The notes: generated from the letters alone by a model not told the origin. Shown: positions 1 to 9,867, counted from the first letter of the stretch. The stretch: 64,000 bases of DNA from Providencia rettgeri (GCF_041075285.1 NZ_CP163512.1:992001-1056000); one strand, 5' to 3'. Made by a program: numbers and translations.

Positions 1-930
1 CCTAAAATTTATTTGTCAAAAAGCGAAACAGAAGCGACATTAAAAGATTGTTTAGACTACTGGTGGGATAAGTATGCGGCACAGTTAAAGCCGAACACAC
101 AGGCACTGTATAAGTCAGTCGTGTATAACACGATGTATACGCAGTTTGGTAATACGCCCATTGCAGATATCCCTATTTCCTCTTGGATAGAATTCTTCGA
201 AAAGCAAGAGATGTTAAATCCTAAAAAAGCTAGGGTACTACTCATGCAATTAAGGTCTGTGATTAATTGGTGTGTTAGCAGACAATTTATATCATCTTGC
301 GAAGTATTAAAATTAAGCCCTAAAACCATAGGTCAGCGACCCGATATTGGAGATCGCGTTCTTACCTATACTGAACTCGCTAAAATATGGTTAGCTCTGG
401 AAAATTGTAAAATTGTCACTTCAAATAAGCGACTTCATCAAATGCTGCTACTTTATGGTGCACGTCTGTCTGAGATGCGTCTAGCCAATGCTTCTGAATT
501 TAATATGGAAGAGATGATTTGGACGACACCAAAAGCGCATTCAAAAATGGGAAATGTGATTAGACGGCCTATATTTAAGCATGTAGAGCCCTACATAGAG
601 CGATTATTAAATAATGGTAATGCCGTATTATTTGCGGGGCAGAAAATAGATAAAGCGATAGATAGGTCGTCAGCAAACCTATTTATGCGCAAATTGAGGG
701 AGTCTATCGATATCCCTGAATGGCGTACCCATGACTTTAGGCGTTCAATGGTAACGAACCTATCTAACGAAGGAGTCATGCCCCATATCACAGAAAAAAT
801 GCTGGGACACGAGCTTAGTGGGGCAATGGCAGCTTATAACAAGCATGATTGGATAACCGAACAAAAAACGGCTTATGAGCTGTATGCCGACAACCTGTTC
901 TGGCATGTTAAAAAGTTGACTTCCGGTTAG
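1..930 (+). CDS. Tyrosine recombinase (phage/island integrase), 5' end cut by window
   Basis: Site-specific DNA recombinase that would integrate or excise a prophage or genomic island. The frame is open from base 1, so the true start probably lies outside the window; the first possible internal start is TTG at 13. Counting from that TTG, the catalytic residues of the phage integrase family are all visible: Arg151 in GARLSEMR, His240 and Arg243 in HDFRRS, His266 in LGHE, and Tyr275 in AAYNKHD. An N-terminal SAM-like core-binding region precedes them. The enzyme therefore looks intact at its C-terminus. It lies beside mlaA; in E. coli K-12 the same neighbourhood carries the argW tRNA gene and the CPS-53 integrase intS, so this may be a shared integration hotspot. 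The target site and cargo cannot be seen. Confidence 0.9.
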   Translation, partial: PKIYLSKSETEATLKDCLDYWWDKYAAQLKPNTQALYKSVVYNTMYTQFGNTPIADIPISSWIEFFEKQEMLNPKKARVLLMQLRSVINWCVSRQFISSCEVLKLSPKTIGQRPDIGDRVLTYTELAKIWLALENCKIVTSNKRLHQMLLLYGARLSEMRLANASEFNMEEMIWTTPKAHSKMGNVIRRPIFKHVEPYIERLLNNGNAVLFAGQKIDKAIDRSSANLFMRKLRESIDIPEWRTHDFRRSMVTNLSNEGVMPHITEKMLGHELSGAMAAYNKHDWITEQKTAYELYADNLFWHVKKLTSG

Positions 931-995
931 TGAGCTTACTTAATCACTAGCTTACCAGTCATAAATTAAACGCTGTTTTATGCTCTATTTAATCC

Positions 996-1415
996 TCATA
1001 TTTTCTTCTTGTGTACGACTTTGTAAAAATCATAATCAATAATAAATTCATTGGTTGTTAATGAGTGACGCATTCTAGCCTTATAGTTACAAGCGGTGCA
1101 CTGAATAATATAAAACAAGCCCTGTGTAGAATGATACTCAGGGAACAAGTTCGAGTTCATTCTACATTTATGACACTGATATTCTTTGGTTCTTGGGTCG
1201 TCATTTTTGTCCCACTTCAGCCCACACATATCACACGACCAGTCGTCTTTATTTTTTCGAATACCATAAAAATGACAGAAAGGGCATGTTTTCGGGTTGT
1301 ATGGGGTATGTTTTCCTTTATTTATATTTTTCATTTGCTTATCTATTATTTTATGGTCGAATTGCGTTATTTTAATAGCTAGGAGCTGTTTATCTTTGCT
1401 ACTGATTTTTACCAC
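996..1415 (-). CDS. Hypothetical protein with two four-cysteine zinc ribbons
   Basis: A 139-residue protein that I cannot assign to a named family. It has four CxxC knuckles, Cys44/47, Cys61/64, Cys81/84 and Cys106/109, which fit two successive zinc ribbons. The N-terminal 40 residues and the extreme C-terminus are rich in lysine, suggesting nucleic-acid contact, though that is inference. The start is a GTG at 1415 with no strong ribosome binding site; an ATG at 1334 would still keep all eight cysteines. It converges on the integrase gene and is probably part of the same mobile element. The coding region is AT-rich. Confidence 0.6.
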   Translation of the reverse strand: MVKISSKDKQLLAIKITQFDHKIIDKQMKNINKGKHTPYNPKTCPFCHFYGIRKNKDDWSCDMCGLKWDKNDDPRTKEYQCHKCRMNSNLFPEYHSTQGLFYIIQCTACNYKARMRHSLTTNEFIIDYDFYKVVHKKKI

Positions 1416-1962
1416 TAAAGTGGAAAATGTACCCGTTGTGGCTGACTGACGACGATTTGAATCAAATATCGTCCCTAAACGCTGCCATATGAGGTGGTAA
1501 TCTTAGCAAAGATAGTGATTGAGGATGTTTCAATGTATAGGCGCATTTATTCCTATTATATTAGTTATGTTTATTCATAGGGTGATGGTTAATGCGTTTT
1601 TTATCTGTCACTAAAACACGTTTTCTAAGTAGCAAACATATATTTATTCTGACAATAAGTGAAAGTTGAGCAAAAGAGAGATGTATTGAATAGCTTGGCT
1701 TTCTTTTGAGGGTGATATACTTTTATTTTTCAATAAAATACAGAGTAAAGGGTGAGTGTAAATCGCAGCGCTCAGATTTTTTGCGCCGATTAGTGATTAT
1801 TCTTATAATAAGAAAATGAATAATTAAGGTATAATAGGAAGTTAATTTGTAAAATCACTCAAAACGGTTAACAAAATTAATTTTTTCATTTTAATATTAT
1901 CAAATTCGTGAGCATGGTGGAAAGTACCGCAGCAGGACGGTGCAGGGAATGGAGAGGGTGTT
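1416..1962. other. Intergenic region between island edge and mlaA
   Basis: I see no gene in this 547-base AT-rich stretch. A short imperfect hairpin (arms GACGAT at 1451-1456 and ATCGTC at 1468-1473) lies near its left end. The mlaA promoter must lie towards the right end, where GAGAGG just before 1963 provides the ribosome binding site. I looked for a tRNA-Arg such as argW, which sits at this place in E. coli, and found no tRNA-like T-arm. Confidence 0.5.
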
Positions 1963-2715
1963 ATGAAGTTTCGCATGACTAGCGTTTTTCTAGCGGGCGT
2001 TTTAATTGCAGGTTGTGCAAGTAATATCGACCCAGATACGCAAGAACGTTCTGACCCGTTAGAGGGTTTTAACCGAGCAATGTTTAATTTCAACTATAAT
2101 GTTTTAGACCCTTATGTGTTAAGACCTGTTGCTGTTGCGTGGAATGATTATGTTCCCATGCCTGCGCGTAATGGATTATCGAATTTTTTCGTTAACCTTG
2201 AAGAACCTGCAAGTATGTTAAATAGCTTCTTGCGTGGGGAAGTGACTCAAGGCTTTAAACACTTTAACCGCTTTTTCCTCAATACTGTGTTTGGTATGGG
2301 CGGCTTGATTGATGTCGCGACAATGGCAAACCCGCAATTAGCCAAAGAAGATCCTAAACGTTTTGGTAATACCTTGGGTTACTATGATGTCGGCTATGGC
2401 CCCTATGTCGTTTTACCTGGTTATGGCAGTGCGACGCCAAGGGAAGAAGGGGGAGATTTAGTGGATGGTCTTTACCCAATGTTGAGTTACCTGACATTTT
2501 GGATGTCGGCAGGAAAATGGGCGCTTGAAGGAATAGAAACTCGGGCGCGACTACTGGATTCCGATGGGTTGCTGAAAAATTCTTCAGATCCATACTTAAT
2601 GATGCGTGAAGCTTATTTCCAACGTAATGATTTCTTATCAAGTGGCGGTGTATTAAAAGCTACAGAAAACCCGAATGCGGCTGTGATTGAAGGGGATCTT
2701 GATTCTATTGATTAA
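1963..2715 (+). CDS. mlaA: Phospholipid-binding outer-membrane lipoprotein MlaA (VacJ)
   Basis: Outer-membrane component of the Mla system, which removes misplaced phospholipids from the outer leaflet and passes them to periplasmic MlaC to keep outer-membrane asymmetry. The 250-residue protein has a lipoprotein signal peptide with lipobox LIAGC, making Cys18 the acylated residue. The family signature DPLEGFNRAMFNFNY follows directly. Length matches the E. coli protein. The start is ATG at 1963 behind a GAGAGG ribosome binding site. It is monocistronic here, followed by a hairpin at 2739-2780. mlaA next to fadL is the usual enterobacterial order. Confidence 0.95.
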   Translation: MKFRMTSVFLAGVLIAGCASNIDPDTQERSDPLEGFNRAMFNFNYNVLDPYVLRPVAVAWNDYVPMPARNGLSNFFVNLEEPASMLNSFLRGEVTQGFKHFNRFFLNTVFGMGGLIDVATMANPQLAKEDPKRFGNTLGYYDVGYGPYVVLPGYGSATPREEGGDLVDGLYPMLSYLTFWMSAGKWALEGIETRARLLDSDGLLKNSSDPYLMMREAYFQRNDFLSSGGVLKATENPNAAVIEGDLDSID

Positions 2716-2738
2716 TTTAGTGAATTGACTCAGGAAGG

Positions 2739-2780
2739 TTTATCACTCTCTTGTCTATCATAAAACGTGAGAGTGATAAA
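2739..2780 (+). terminator. Hairpin downstream of mlaA
   Basis: Arms TTTATCACTCTC (2739-2750) and GAGAGTGATAAA (2769-2780) form a perfect 12-bp stem with an 18-base loop. There is no long T-run after it, so it may act as a weak terminator or 3'-end stabiliser. It lies between mlaA and the convergent small gene ending at 2788, so it could serve both strands. Confidence 0.6.
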
Positions 2781-2787
2781 TTAACAG

Positions 2788-2883
2788 CTAGTCATTGTCT
2801 CGCTTTCCTCGTTGAGTAACGGTGTCAATTAAGGCTATCACCCCTAACACCCCGATAAACCCTACCGTAAACAGTGTTCCCAT
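2788..2883 (-). CDS. Small membrane protein, 31 aa
   Basis: A 31-codon reading frame starting at ATG 2883 and ending at TAG 2788. It is preceded by AGGAGG followed by a five-base TTTTA gap, a near-ideal ribosome binding site. The product has one hydrophobic segment (about residues 4-23, including VGFIGVLGVIALI) followed by a charged tail rich in Arg, Lys and Asp, the layout of single-pass bacterial small membrane proteins. I do not recognise the family. It lies convergent to mlaA, with the shared hairpin at 2739-2780 just downstream. Its function is unknown. Confidence 0.6.
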   Translation of the reverse strand: MGTLFTVGFIGVLGVIALIDTVTQRGKRDND

Positions 2884-3260
2884 AAAACCTCCTACGTTTT
2901 TGTCATTGTGGCCTCTTTTGTACTTTTACTGCAAATTTATCGCATTAATAATATAGGTTAATAAATGGATACGTTTATTTTGAATATCTGTATTTTAAAA
3001 TAAGTGTAAAGCGCTTACTTGCAAATAAGAACATTCAGAGAATAAAAGGTAATATAATGAAAAATAAAGAAATTATCTTAAAAACGGTTGTAACAATAAT
3101 TTTTAAGGCAAAAAACGTTGCGTTGTAAGGATAAAATCAATCAATTAACAATTAATTTACATACAAGGATGGTGTGGGTCAAGATAAATTTGTGATAGGG
3201 ATGTTTTTATTTATAGGACTATCAGGGAGTCGCCTCCCTGATAGTTAAGCATTCGATTAA
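2884..3260. other. AT-rich intergenic region between small gene and fadL
   Basis: These 377 bases hold the promoter side of the 31-aa gene and the 3' side of fadL. The only structure I can name is the inverted repeat at 3218-3245. No further reading frame with a convincing ribosome binding site was seen. Confidence 0.5.
3218..3245 (-). terminator. Hairpin at the 3' end of fadL
   Basis: A perfect 12-bp inverted repeat, ACTATCAGGGAG at 3218-3229 and CTCCCTGATAGT at 3234-3245, with a TCGC loop, sits 15 bases beyond the fadL stop codon. On the fadL strand it is followed by A/T-rich sequence without a clear U-tract. It may therefore be a Rho-assisted or 3'-protective hairpin rather than a textbook intrinsic terminator. 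Confidence 0.6.
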
Positions 3261-4589
3261 TTAGAATGCGTAGTTAAAGTTTACGCCGTATAACCAAGCG
3301 GAGCCTTCAGATTTGAATTTATAGGCAGGAAGTATACTTTCAGGGATATCTTCACTTAACCTTTCACTGATATTTACTTTTTTACCATGCATATAAGAAA
3401 TACCCACGTCAACAGAGGCGTTTTCATTGAATGCATAGGTTGTACCTGCACTTAACCAGTAGCGGTCTTGATCAGGAATAGAAATAGAACGGTATTCTGA
3501 ACGTACTGGGGTTTGGTCATAGGCGATACCTGTACGGAATGTCCAGTTATCATCATAGAAATAGGTGGTTCCAAGTGCTAAACGCCATGCGTCTTTAAAG
3601 TGTTCTGGTTTATGGAATAGCTCTTTACCATCACTTTTTCTGTAGGCAGTTAACTCTTTAAATTCACTCCATCCTGTATAAGCGACACTGTAGTGTAAAG
3701 CCCATTTAGGGGCAACTTTATGGTAACCTGAGAATTCCCAGATATCAGGTAAGTTAAGGTCTAATTTACCTTTAATTTTTTCGCCACCAGTTCCATTTAA
3801 TGCTGTTATTGATTTTGGAATATCGTTAGAATATTTACCATCCTCAAATTTAACTTTAACTTTTGAGCGATAGCTTAGGCTTAAACGGTTATCATCATTA
3901 ATTTCATATAAGATACCCGCATTCCAACCATAGCCCCAATCATCTCCAGTTAATTTAGCCATAGTTGTACTTGCAGGAAATGCAGGAAGCTTCATTCCTG
4001 GAACCATAGGTGCCAAAGCTCCAAGGTCTCCCGCATGGCGGGTGATTTCGGCATCAGCGTAAACTGCATTTGCACCAAGACCAAAACTAAAGTTGTTATT
4101 TAAACGGTAAGCACCACTTAAATTTAAATTTACGGTTTTTAAATCGGTTTTTCCGCCAATGGGGCCTGCGGCATAACTTTTATTAAAATCAGTCGCTAAA
4201 CCGAAGTTAGTGGTCATGGATGTACCAACGGCCCATTTATCATTAACGGGGAAAATAAAGTGAGCATTAGGCACAACTGCATTAGGTGCAATATCATTTG
4301 CTGTTGTATTACTTCCAAGGAGTGAGCCTCCTTTACCTTTAATATCAACACTTGGGTCAATATACACAGCACCAATAGAAAGGGATGGTCGATCAAATAG
4401 CATCATAGCAGCGGGGTTACGGCTTCCCTCACTTGCGTTGTCGCCCATCGCACCCGCACCCGAAAACGCACGTCCTAGAGCGGATGTCGAATATTCATTT
4501 AGCAAAAAACCCGCCGCGCCGGCGTTGGAAGAAACAAGTGCCACTGCTATTGCTAAAGCTGACTTAGAAAATAGGTTTTTCTGGCTCAT
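3261..4589 (-). CDS. fadL: Long-chain fatty acid outer-membrane transporter FadL
   Basis: Outer-membrane beta-barrel that takes up long-chain fatty acids by lateral diffusion. The 442-residue product has a cleavable signal peptide ending in NAGA-AGF, the FadL N-terminal hatch region ([16 protein letters not shown], then NPAAMM), and a C-terminal strand ending in aromatic Phe, as expected for BAM recognition. I place the start at ATG 4589, because AGAGGG lies eight bases upstream; a TTG at 4595 would sit too close to it. Two FadR-like sites lie upstream (4677-4717), implying repression when acyl-CoA is low. It lies near fadIJ, as in E. coli. Confidence 0.95.
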   Translation of the reverse strand: MSQKNLFSKSALAIAVALVSSNAGAAGFLLNEYSTSALGRAFSGAGAMGDNASEGSRNPAAMMLFDRPSLSIGAVYIDPSVDIKGKGGSLLGSNTTANDIAPNAVVPNAHFIFPVNDKWAVGTSMTTNFGLATDFNKSYAAGPIGGKTDLKTVNLNLSGAYRLNNNFSFGLGANAVYADAEITRHAGDLGALAPMVPGMKLPAFPASTTMAKLTGDDWGYGWNAGILYEINDDNRLSLSYRSKVKVKFEDGKYSNDIPKSITALNGTGGEKIKGKLDLNLPDIWEFSGYHKVAPKWALHYSVAYTGWSEFKELTAYRKSDGKELFHKPEHFKDAWRLALGTTYFYDDNWTFRTGIAYDQTPVRSEYRSISIPDQDRYWLSAGTTYAFNENASVDVGISYMHGKKVNISERLSEDIPESILPAYKFKSEGSAWLYGVNFNYAF

Positions 4590-4941
4590 GACCAAAACCC
4601 TCTTATGTTTATTTTAAATAAAGCGACTTCTATCGCAAGAAGCGCAGAATTGTAGGGTCCATTGTCTTCATGACAAATCAGACCAGTTACTAGAGTATAG
4701 GTCTGACCACCGGATATGTTGCAAGTTTGTTTTGTGTTTATTGTGACTTCGTTTCCAAAAATGCGATATATTTAACAAAATAGCAACATTCAATGGCTGA
4801 ATAGGTGCAATAAATAACCAGATACGGGGTAAGATCAAACTTATGTTTAATTATTAGCAATAAGTTTTGATACATACTGGTTTTTACCACTTTTTCAGCG
4901 TTATGATAGGTTCTTAACAGTTTGTTTATTTGGAGAGTAAA
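4590..4941. other. Divergent regulatory region between fadL and yfcZ
   Basis: A 352-base non-coding region separating divergently transcribed fadL and yfcZ. It holds the FadR-like pair near fadL. The half next to yfcZ is AT-rich and I could not name a promoter in it with confidence. Confidence 0.6.
4677..4717 (-). promoter_or_regulatory. Two FadR-like operators upstream of fadL
   Basis: Two matches to the FadR core are spaced about 24 bases apart. One is ATCAGACCAGTTA at 4677-4689 (reverse complement TAACTGGTCTGAT). The other contains the palindromic core GGTCTGACC at 4700-4708. E. coli fadL is also controlled by two FadR sites, so the arrangement is conserved. Binding is inferred from sequence only. 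Confidence 0.7.
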
Positions 4942-5238
4942 ATGACTGATGCGATTAACCGTTGTAGCGCGGATGAAACAGCAGCTTGCTGTTGTGTGGA
5001 TGTAGGCACAGTGCTGGATAATAAAGACTGTACTGCGTCGTATCAGCATGTTTTTGCTACACAAGACGAAGCGGAATCCATGTTGAAGACGCTCACAGAA
5101 AAAGCAAAATCTGTTGAGTCAGAACCCTGTGTAATTAACCATACCTTTAAACAAGTTGATGGTGGTGTTGAACTGACCGCTGAATTTAGTTTTAGCTGTG
5201 AAGCAGAAAGTCTGATTTTTCAGTTAGGCCTTCGTTAA
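4942..5238 (+). CDS. yfcZ: YfcZ/YiiS family protein (DUF406)
   Basis: Small protein of unknown function of the YfcZ/YiiS family, 98 residues. The N-terminus is cysteine-rich, with a CCC cluster near residue 17 and another Cys in NKDC. The C-terminal half has the alternating pattern of a small alpha/beta domain. I chose ATG 4942 because GGAG lies eight bases upstream; a TTG at 4930 would overlap that site. The gene lies between fadL and fadI as in E. coli and ends in a strong intrinsic terminator (5263-5320). Confidence 0.85.
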   Translation: MTDAINRCSADETAACCCVDVGTVLDNKDCTASYQHVFATQDEAESMLKTLTEKAKSVESEPCVINHTFKQVDGGVELTAEFSFSCEAESLIFQLGLR

Positions 5239-5262
5239 TCAAACGTTTAAATTCATTAACTG

Positions 5263-5320
5263 AACCCTTTTATTGAAATAGTACCTTTGTGATACTCATC
5301 GATAATAAAAGGGTTTTTTT
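5263..5320 (+). terminator. Intrinsic terminator after yfcZ
   Basis: Perfect 12-bp stem, AACCCTTTTATT at 5263-5274 and AATAAAAGGGTT at 5304-5315. It has a 29-base loop and continues into a run of Ts to 5320. Confidence 0.75.
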
Positions 5321-5437
5321 ATACAGGCTCGATTCCATCCTCTTTTTTTCGCTATTTTTATGCCAACTTGCGTGCGCGCTCCCATTTTTAAGTTAATGCA
5401 ATTGATCATTGTAAAAGTTATGTTAACAATCATTACA

Positions 5438-5446
5438 GGTCAGACC
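5438..5446 (+). promoter_or_regulatory. FadR-like operator upstream of fadI
   Basis: GGTCAGACC at 5438-5446 is a perfect 9-bp FadR core, about 65 bases before the fadI start. The context (ACA before, TCTTT after) resembles the longer FadR consensus. It suggests that fadIJ is repressed in the absence of long-chain acyl-CoA. Sequence match only. Confidence 0.65.
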
Positions 5447-5509
5447 TCTTTCGGCCCATTGTGAAAAAATTAACGATAATTTTTTATTTATGCTTTTGCA
5501 GGAGCGACC

Positions 5510-6829
5510 ATGAATCAACATTCCCACCATGGTGACAGTACATTTTCAACAAAAGAACGCATTGCCATCGTCAGTGGTTTACGCTTACCGTTTGCAAAGC
5601 AATCAACCGCATATCAAGGTATTGCTGCTGTTGATTTAGGTAAAGCTGTTGTCTCTGAATTGTTAGTGCGTAGTGATTTAGATAATCAGTTGATTGAACA
5701 GCTTGTTTTTGGCCAAGTTGTTCAAATGCCTGAGGCACCTAATATTGCACGGGAAATTGTACTTGGCACTGGCATGAGTGTTTCAACAGATGCTTACAGT
5801 GTGTCAAGGGCGTGTGCGACAAGTTTTCAAGCCATTGTGAATGTGGCTCAAAGTATGATGGTTGGGGATATTTCTATTGGGGTTGCAGGGGGGGCAGACT
5901 CCTCTTCTGTGTTACCGATCGGTGTTTCAAAAAAATTAGCCGCAACGTTACTTGCACTGAGTAAAGCAAAGTCGATTGGGCAAAAGTTATCTTTGATGAC
6001 CAAATTACGTTTAAAAGACTTAATGCCAGTGGCGCCTGGTGTTGCCGAATATTCCACAGGGCTTCGCATGGGGGATACGGCGGAGCAAATGGCAAAAAGC
6101 TACCATATCACGAGAGCGCAACAAGATGAGCTAGCACATCGTTCACACCTTCTTGCAGCGAAAGCGTGGGACAGTGGTCTATTAAACGATGAAGTAATGA
6201 CTGCATATATGCCGCCTTTTAAGCAAGCTTTCTCGCAAGATAACAATGTGCGAGGGAACTCGGTACTCGCTTCTTACGCTAAGTTAAAGCCAGCATTTGA
6301 CCGCAAGCATGGCAGTGTCACCGCGGCAAATAGTACACCTTTAACTGATGGTGCGGCGGCTGTATTGATGATGACAGAGTCAAGGGCGAAAGCATTGGGT
6401 TATACCCCGCTAGGCTATATTCGCAGTTATGCTTTTAGCGCGATTGATGTGTGGGAAGATATGTTACTTGGGCCATCTTATGCGACCCCCATTGCCTTGA
6501 AACGGGCAGGGCTATCTTTACAGGATCTCACATTAATTGATATGCATGAAGCCTTTGCCGCCCAAACATTAGCTAACATCAAAATGTTTGGAAGTCATCA
6601 ATTTGCACAAGAAAAATTAGGTTTAAAACAAGCCATTGGTGAGATAGACATGGATAAATTTAATGTCCTCGGTGGTTCTATCGCTTATGGGCACCCATTT
6701 GCGGCCACAGGGGCAAGGATGGTGACACAAACATTGAATGAGCTCCGTCGTCGTGGTGGTGGTTTTGGTTTAACAACAGCTTGTGCTGCAGGTGGTTTAG
6801 GTGCAGCAATGATTTTAGAGGTGGAATAA
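5510..6829 (+). CDS. fadI: 3-ketoacyl-CoA thiolase FadI
   Basis: Thiolase (acetyl-CoA C-acyltransferase) that cleaves 3-ketoacyl-CoA to acetyl-CoA and a shortened acyl-CoA. It is the beta subunit partner of FadJ in the anaerobic-type beta-oxidation complex. The 439-residue protein has the nucleophilic cysteine Cys102 in SRACATS, the HEAFAAQ motif, a [10 protein letters not shown] histidine motif, and the C-terminal CAAGGLGAA motif with the second catalytic cysteine. The ribosome binding site is AGGAG. The stop overlaps the fadJ start by one base (TAATG), so translation is probably coupled. A FadR-like site lies upstream. Confidence 0.95.
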   Translation: MNQHSHHGDSTFSTKERIAIVSGLRLPFAKQSTAYQGIAAVDLGKAVVSELLVRSDLDNQLIEQLVFGQVVQMPEAPNIAREIVLGTGMSVSTDAYSVSRACATSFQAIVNVAQSMMVGDISIGVAGGADSSSVLPIGVSKKLAATLLALSKAKSIGQKLSLMTKLRLKDLMPVAPGVAEYSTGLRMGDTAEQMAKSYHITRAQQDELAHRSHLLAAKAWDSGLLNDEVMTAYMPPFKQAFSQDNNVRGNSVLASYAKLKPAFDRKHGSVTAANSTPLTDGAAAVLMMTESRAKALGYTPLGYIRSYAFSAIDVWEDMLLGPSYATPIALKRAGLSLQDLTLIDMHEAFAAQTLANIKMFGSHQFAQEKLGLKQAIGEIDMDKFNVLGGSIAYGHPFAATGARMVTQTLNELRRRGGGFGLTTACAAGGLGAAMILEVE

Positions 6830-9021
6830 TGACACAAAATTCTACTACGCAATTGGAAATGGATAAGGCTCCACAAGCTTTCTCATTAGAAATTTATGAC
6901 GAGAACGTGGGGGTGATTTTCATTGATGTGCCAAATGAAAAGGTCAATACACTTAAAGCAGAATTTGCCGAGCAGTTTCTTGCTATTTTGCAAAAAGCAC
7001 AATCCACTTCAGGTTTAAAGGGGTTAGTGATTACCTCGGGTAAAAAAGATAACTTTATTGCTGGTGCAGATATCACCATGATTGCGCATTGTGAATCGAA
7101 AGCCCAAGCCAGTGAGTTATCAAAAGCAGGGCACGTATTATTCGATAAAATCGATAATTACCCATTGCCGATTATTGCAGCTATCCATGGTGCATGCCTT
7201 GGTGGCGGTTTAGAGTTAGCATTAGCTTGCCATTCAAGGGTTTGCTCAAATGACGATAAAACGCGGTTAGGTTTACCTGAAGTTCAATTAGGGCTATTAC
7301 CTGGTTCCGGTGGCACCCAACGCTTACCCCGCTTAATTGGTATCCCCCATGCGCTGGATTTAATGTTGACAGGTCGTCAGTTAAAGGCCAAACAAGCACT
7401 TAAATTAGGGCTTGTTGATGATGTTGTTCCAGAGTCAATTTTGTTGGATGTCGCCGTTAAGATGGTAAAAAAAGGGGGGGTGCAACGACCGGCTATCCAT
7501 TGGCAACAGCGTTTATTGAGCAGTAAATTATTTCGTAACCAAGTGTTTAATAGCGCAAAACAAAAAGTATTGAGTAAGACCAAAGGCCATTACCCCGCCC
7601 CAGAAAAAATTATTCATACCGTAAAAACGGGGATGAACAAGGGGATGCAGGCCGGATATGCTGAAGAAGCCAAAGCTTTTGGTGAGTTAGTTATGACGCC
7701 TGAGTCAGCGGCTTTACGCAATTTATTTTTTGCTGTCACGGCACTAAAAAATGAAACAGGGGCTCAAGCTAAACCGTTAAAAGTCCACCAAGTTGGTGTG
7801 TTAGGTGGTGGGTTAATGGGGGGAGGGATCGCCTATGTGAGTGCAACGCAAGGTAAGGTCCCTGTGCGTATTAAGGATATTTCAGAAAAAGGCATTGCTC
7901 AGGCATTAAAATACAGTTGGGATCTATTAACCCAGCGTGTTATCAAACGGCGGTTATTGGCGCGTGAACGTGCTGCGACAATGGCTAAAATTTCAGGCAC
8001 ACTGAGTTACCAAGGGTTAGAAACGGCGGATTTGATTATTGAAGCTGTCTTTGAAGATCTTGCACTGAAAAGAAAGATGGTTTCTGATGTTGAAAAAATG
8101 ACGAAAAAAGACGTTATTTTTGCGTCTAATACATCATCATTACCGATTCACCAGATAGCCGCTAATGCGAAACATCCTGAGCGTGTTATTGGTTTACATT
8201 ATTTTAGCCCTGTCGATAAAATGCCATTAGTTGAAGTGATCCCGCATAAGCAGACGGATGAGGTCACGATTGCCACTGTGGTGGCATTTGCTAAGCGCCA
8301 AGGCAAAACTGCCATTGTGGTTGGAGATGATGCAGGTTTTTATGTTAACCGAATTCTGGCCCCCTTTTTATGTGAAGCTGCACAATGCCTTATTGAAGGT
8401 GAATCTATTGATCATATTGACAGTGCGTTAGTTGAATTTGGTTTCCCTGTTGGACCGTTTAATTTGCTTGATGAAGTTGGTATTGATGTAGGCACTAAAA
8501 TTTTGCCCATTTTAGTCGAACGGTTTGGAGAAAGGTTTAACGCTCCGGATATATTAGACAAAGTGGTTAAAGATGACCGCAAAGGCAAGAAAAATGGTAA
8601 AGGTTTTTATGAGTATGGTCACTCTGCACCTAAGTTACTATTTTGGAGAAAATCCAGTAAGCGACAAGTGGATAAAACGATTTACTCCCTGATTGGCATT
8701 ACGCCTGAAAACAAGTTAAGTAAAACGGATATTGCCCAGCGTTGCGTCATGATGATGTTAAATGAAGCAGCCCGTTGCCTCGATGAAAAAATTATTCGCA
8801 GTGCAAGGGATGGTGATGTTGGTGCGGTGTTTGGTATTGGTTTCCCGCCGTTTTTTGGTGGACCATTTAGGTATATGGATAATTTTGGCATTACGAAAAC
8901 GGTTGAGACATTGAAAAGCTTAGCCGTGCGTTATGGCGATAAATTCCAACCCTGTGAGTTATTGTGTCAGATGGCTCAAAATAACCAAACGTTCTATTCC
9001 GTTGAACACCAAGGGGAATAA
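6829..9021 (+). CDS. fadJ: Fatty-acid oxidation multifunctional enzyme FadJ
   Basis: Alpha subunit of the FadIJ complex, combining enoyl-CoA hydratase/isomerase and 3-hydroxyacyl-CoA dehydrogenase activities. The first ~190 residues are a crotonase domain with oxyanion-hole motifs GADITMI and [12 protein letters not shown], and the [14 protein letters not shown] segment with catalytic acidic residues. From about residue 320 the NAD-binding Rossmann motif [14 protein letters not shown] begins the dehydrogenase domain, followed by the C-terminal 3HCDH helical domains with [10 protein letters not shown] and GRKxGKGFYEY-like segments. I place the start at ATG 6829, overlapping the fadI stop, giving 730 residues. 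A further upstream in-frame start would lie inside fadI. Confidence 0.95.
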   Translation: MTQNSTTQLEMDKAPQAFSLEIYDENVGVIFIDVPNEKVNTLKAEFAEQFLAILQKAQSTSGLKGLVITSGKKDNFIAGADITMIAHCESKAQASELSKAGHVLFDKIDNYPLPIIAAIHGACLGGGLELALACHSRVCSNDDKTRLGLPEVQLGLLPGSGGTQRLPRLIGIPHALDLMLTGRQLKAKQALKLGLVDDVVPESILLDVAVKMVKKGGVQRPAIHWQQRLLSSKLFRNQVFNSAKQKVLSKTKGHYPAPEKIIHTVKTGMNKGMQAGYAEEAKAFGELVMTPESAALRNLFFAVTALKNETGAQAKPLKVHQVGVLGGGLMGGGIAYVSATQGKVPVRIKDISEKGIAQALKYSWDLLTQRVIKRRLLARERAATMAKISGTLSYQGLETADLIIEAVFEDLALKRKMVSDVEKMTKKDVIFASNTSSLPIHQIAANAKHPERVIGLHYFSPVDKMPLVEVIPHKQTDEVTIATVVAFAKRQGKTAIVVGDDAGFYVNRILAPFLCEAAQCLIEGESIDHIDSALVEFGFPVGPFNLLDEVGIDVGTKILPILVERFGERFNAPDILDKVVKDDRKGKKNGKGFYEYGHSAPKLLFWRKSSKRQVDKTIYSLIGITPENKLSKTDIAQRCVMMMLNEAARCLDEKIIRSARDGDVGAVFGIGFPPFFGGPFRYMDNFGITKTVETLKSLAVRYGDKFQPCELLCQMAQNNQTFYSVEHQGE

Positions 9022-9350
9022 TAAACAGTTAGGCACTATTTGGATCAGACCGTGTTTTGGCTAGATATCGATAAGCTAAGAACACCATTGAGTGTAATAC
9101 AGGAGAGAGCCTGAGCTGAATATTTATTTATTCAGTTTTCAGGCTTTTTTTAATCGATCGATTTAACAAATGAGCATTGTGTTTTGGTAAAAGTACGTTA
9201 AAAATCAGCAAAAAGTCATTTAAATCATTTTAATTGTGGGTGATTTAATGCAGAATCACTTTTCGCCCCAACTGATGGTTACTTTTACAACAATTATCTA
9301 AACAAAAAGAATAGCCACTTCAAGCGAGTCGGCTACTCAGATGGTGGATT
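9022..9350. other. Intergenic region between fadJ and sixA
   Basis: A 329-base non-coding stretch. It holds the fadJ terminator near 9108-9151 and AT-rich sequence in which the sixA promoter must lie. I see no small reading frame worth listing. Confidence 0.5.
9108..9151 (+). terminator. Intrinsic terminator after fadJ
   Basis: AGCCTGAGCTGAA at 9108-9120 pairs with TTCAGTTTTCAGGCT at 9131-9145. The stem has a small bulge and runs directly into a seven-base T tract. Confidence 0.8.
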
Positions 9351-9830
9351 ATGCAAGTTTATATTATGCGTCACGGCGATGCAGCGTTACATGCGGCAAG
9401 CGATGCCGAGAGACCATTAACACAAAAGGGAATCGATGAGTCGATATTCATGGCCGAGTGGTTGAAAAACCAAGGTATTGAGATAGACACTGTATTAGTT
9501 AGCCCCTATTTAAGAGCATTACAAACACAACAAACAGTCAGTGAACACGTTAAGTTGCCGTCACAAAGTGAAGTTTTAGCACAATTAACGCCAGGTGGTA
9601 ATGCAAGCTTTGTCGCTGATCATATACGCGATTTAGCGGTGGCTGGTGCAAATGCCATACTGATTATCTCCCATTTGCCTTTAGTTGGCTATTTAGTCTC
9701 AGAACTCTGCCCACATAAAGAACCGCCGATGTTTACAACATCAACGATTGCATGTGTTGAATTGGATTTGGCTCATCAAAAAAGTGATGTTGTGTGGATG
9801 CTGAGCCCGTCTCAACTATCGGCTAAATAG
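9351..9830 (+). CDS. sixA: Phosphohistidine phosphatase SixA
   Basis: Phosphohistidine phosphatase of the histidine phosphatase superfamily. In E. coli it dephosphorylates HPt-type phosphohistidine, including ArcB and the nitrogen PTS protein. The 159-residue product has the catalytic RHG motif at residues 7-9 (MQVYIMRHGDA). A second histidine in IISHLPLVG is the expected proton-pocket residue. The length matches E. coli SixA. It is transcribed towards smrB, which lies on the opposite strand. The fadJ-sixA-smrB order is conserved. Confidence 0.92.
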   Translation: MQVYIMRHGDAALHAASDAERPLTQKGIDESIFMAEWLKNQGIEIDTVLVSPYLRALQTQQTVSEHVKLPSQSEVLAQLTPGGNASFVADHIRDLAVAGANAILIISHLPLVGYLVSELCPHKEPPMFTTSTIACVELDLAHQKSDVVWMLSPSQLSAK

Positions 9831-9867
9831 ATAGCACGATAAAAAGACAGCACGACAAACAGAGCAC

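Noticed and set aside
1065..1382. Plus-strand frame overlapping the zinc-ribbon gene
   Set aside because: Hydrophobic shadow frame; the opposite strand has a coherent cysteine pattern.
931..1962. argW-type tRNA gene as an attachment site
   Set aside because: I scanned for the T-arm and anticodon-loop patterns and found none in this stretch.
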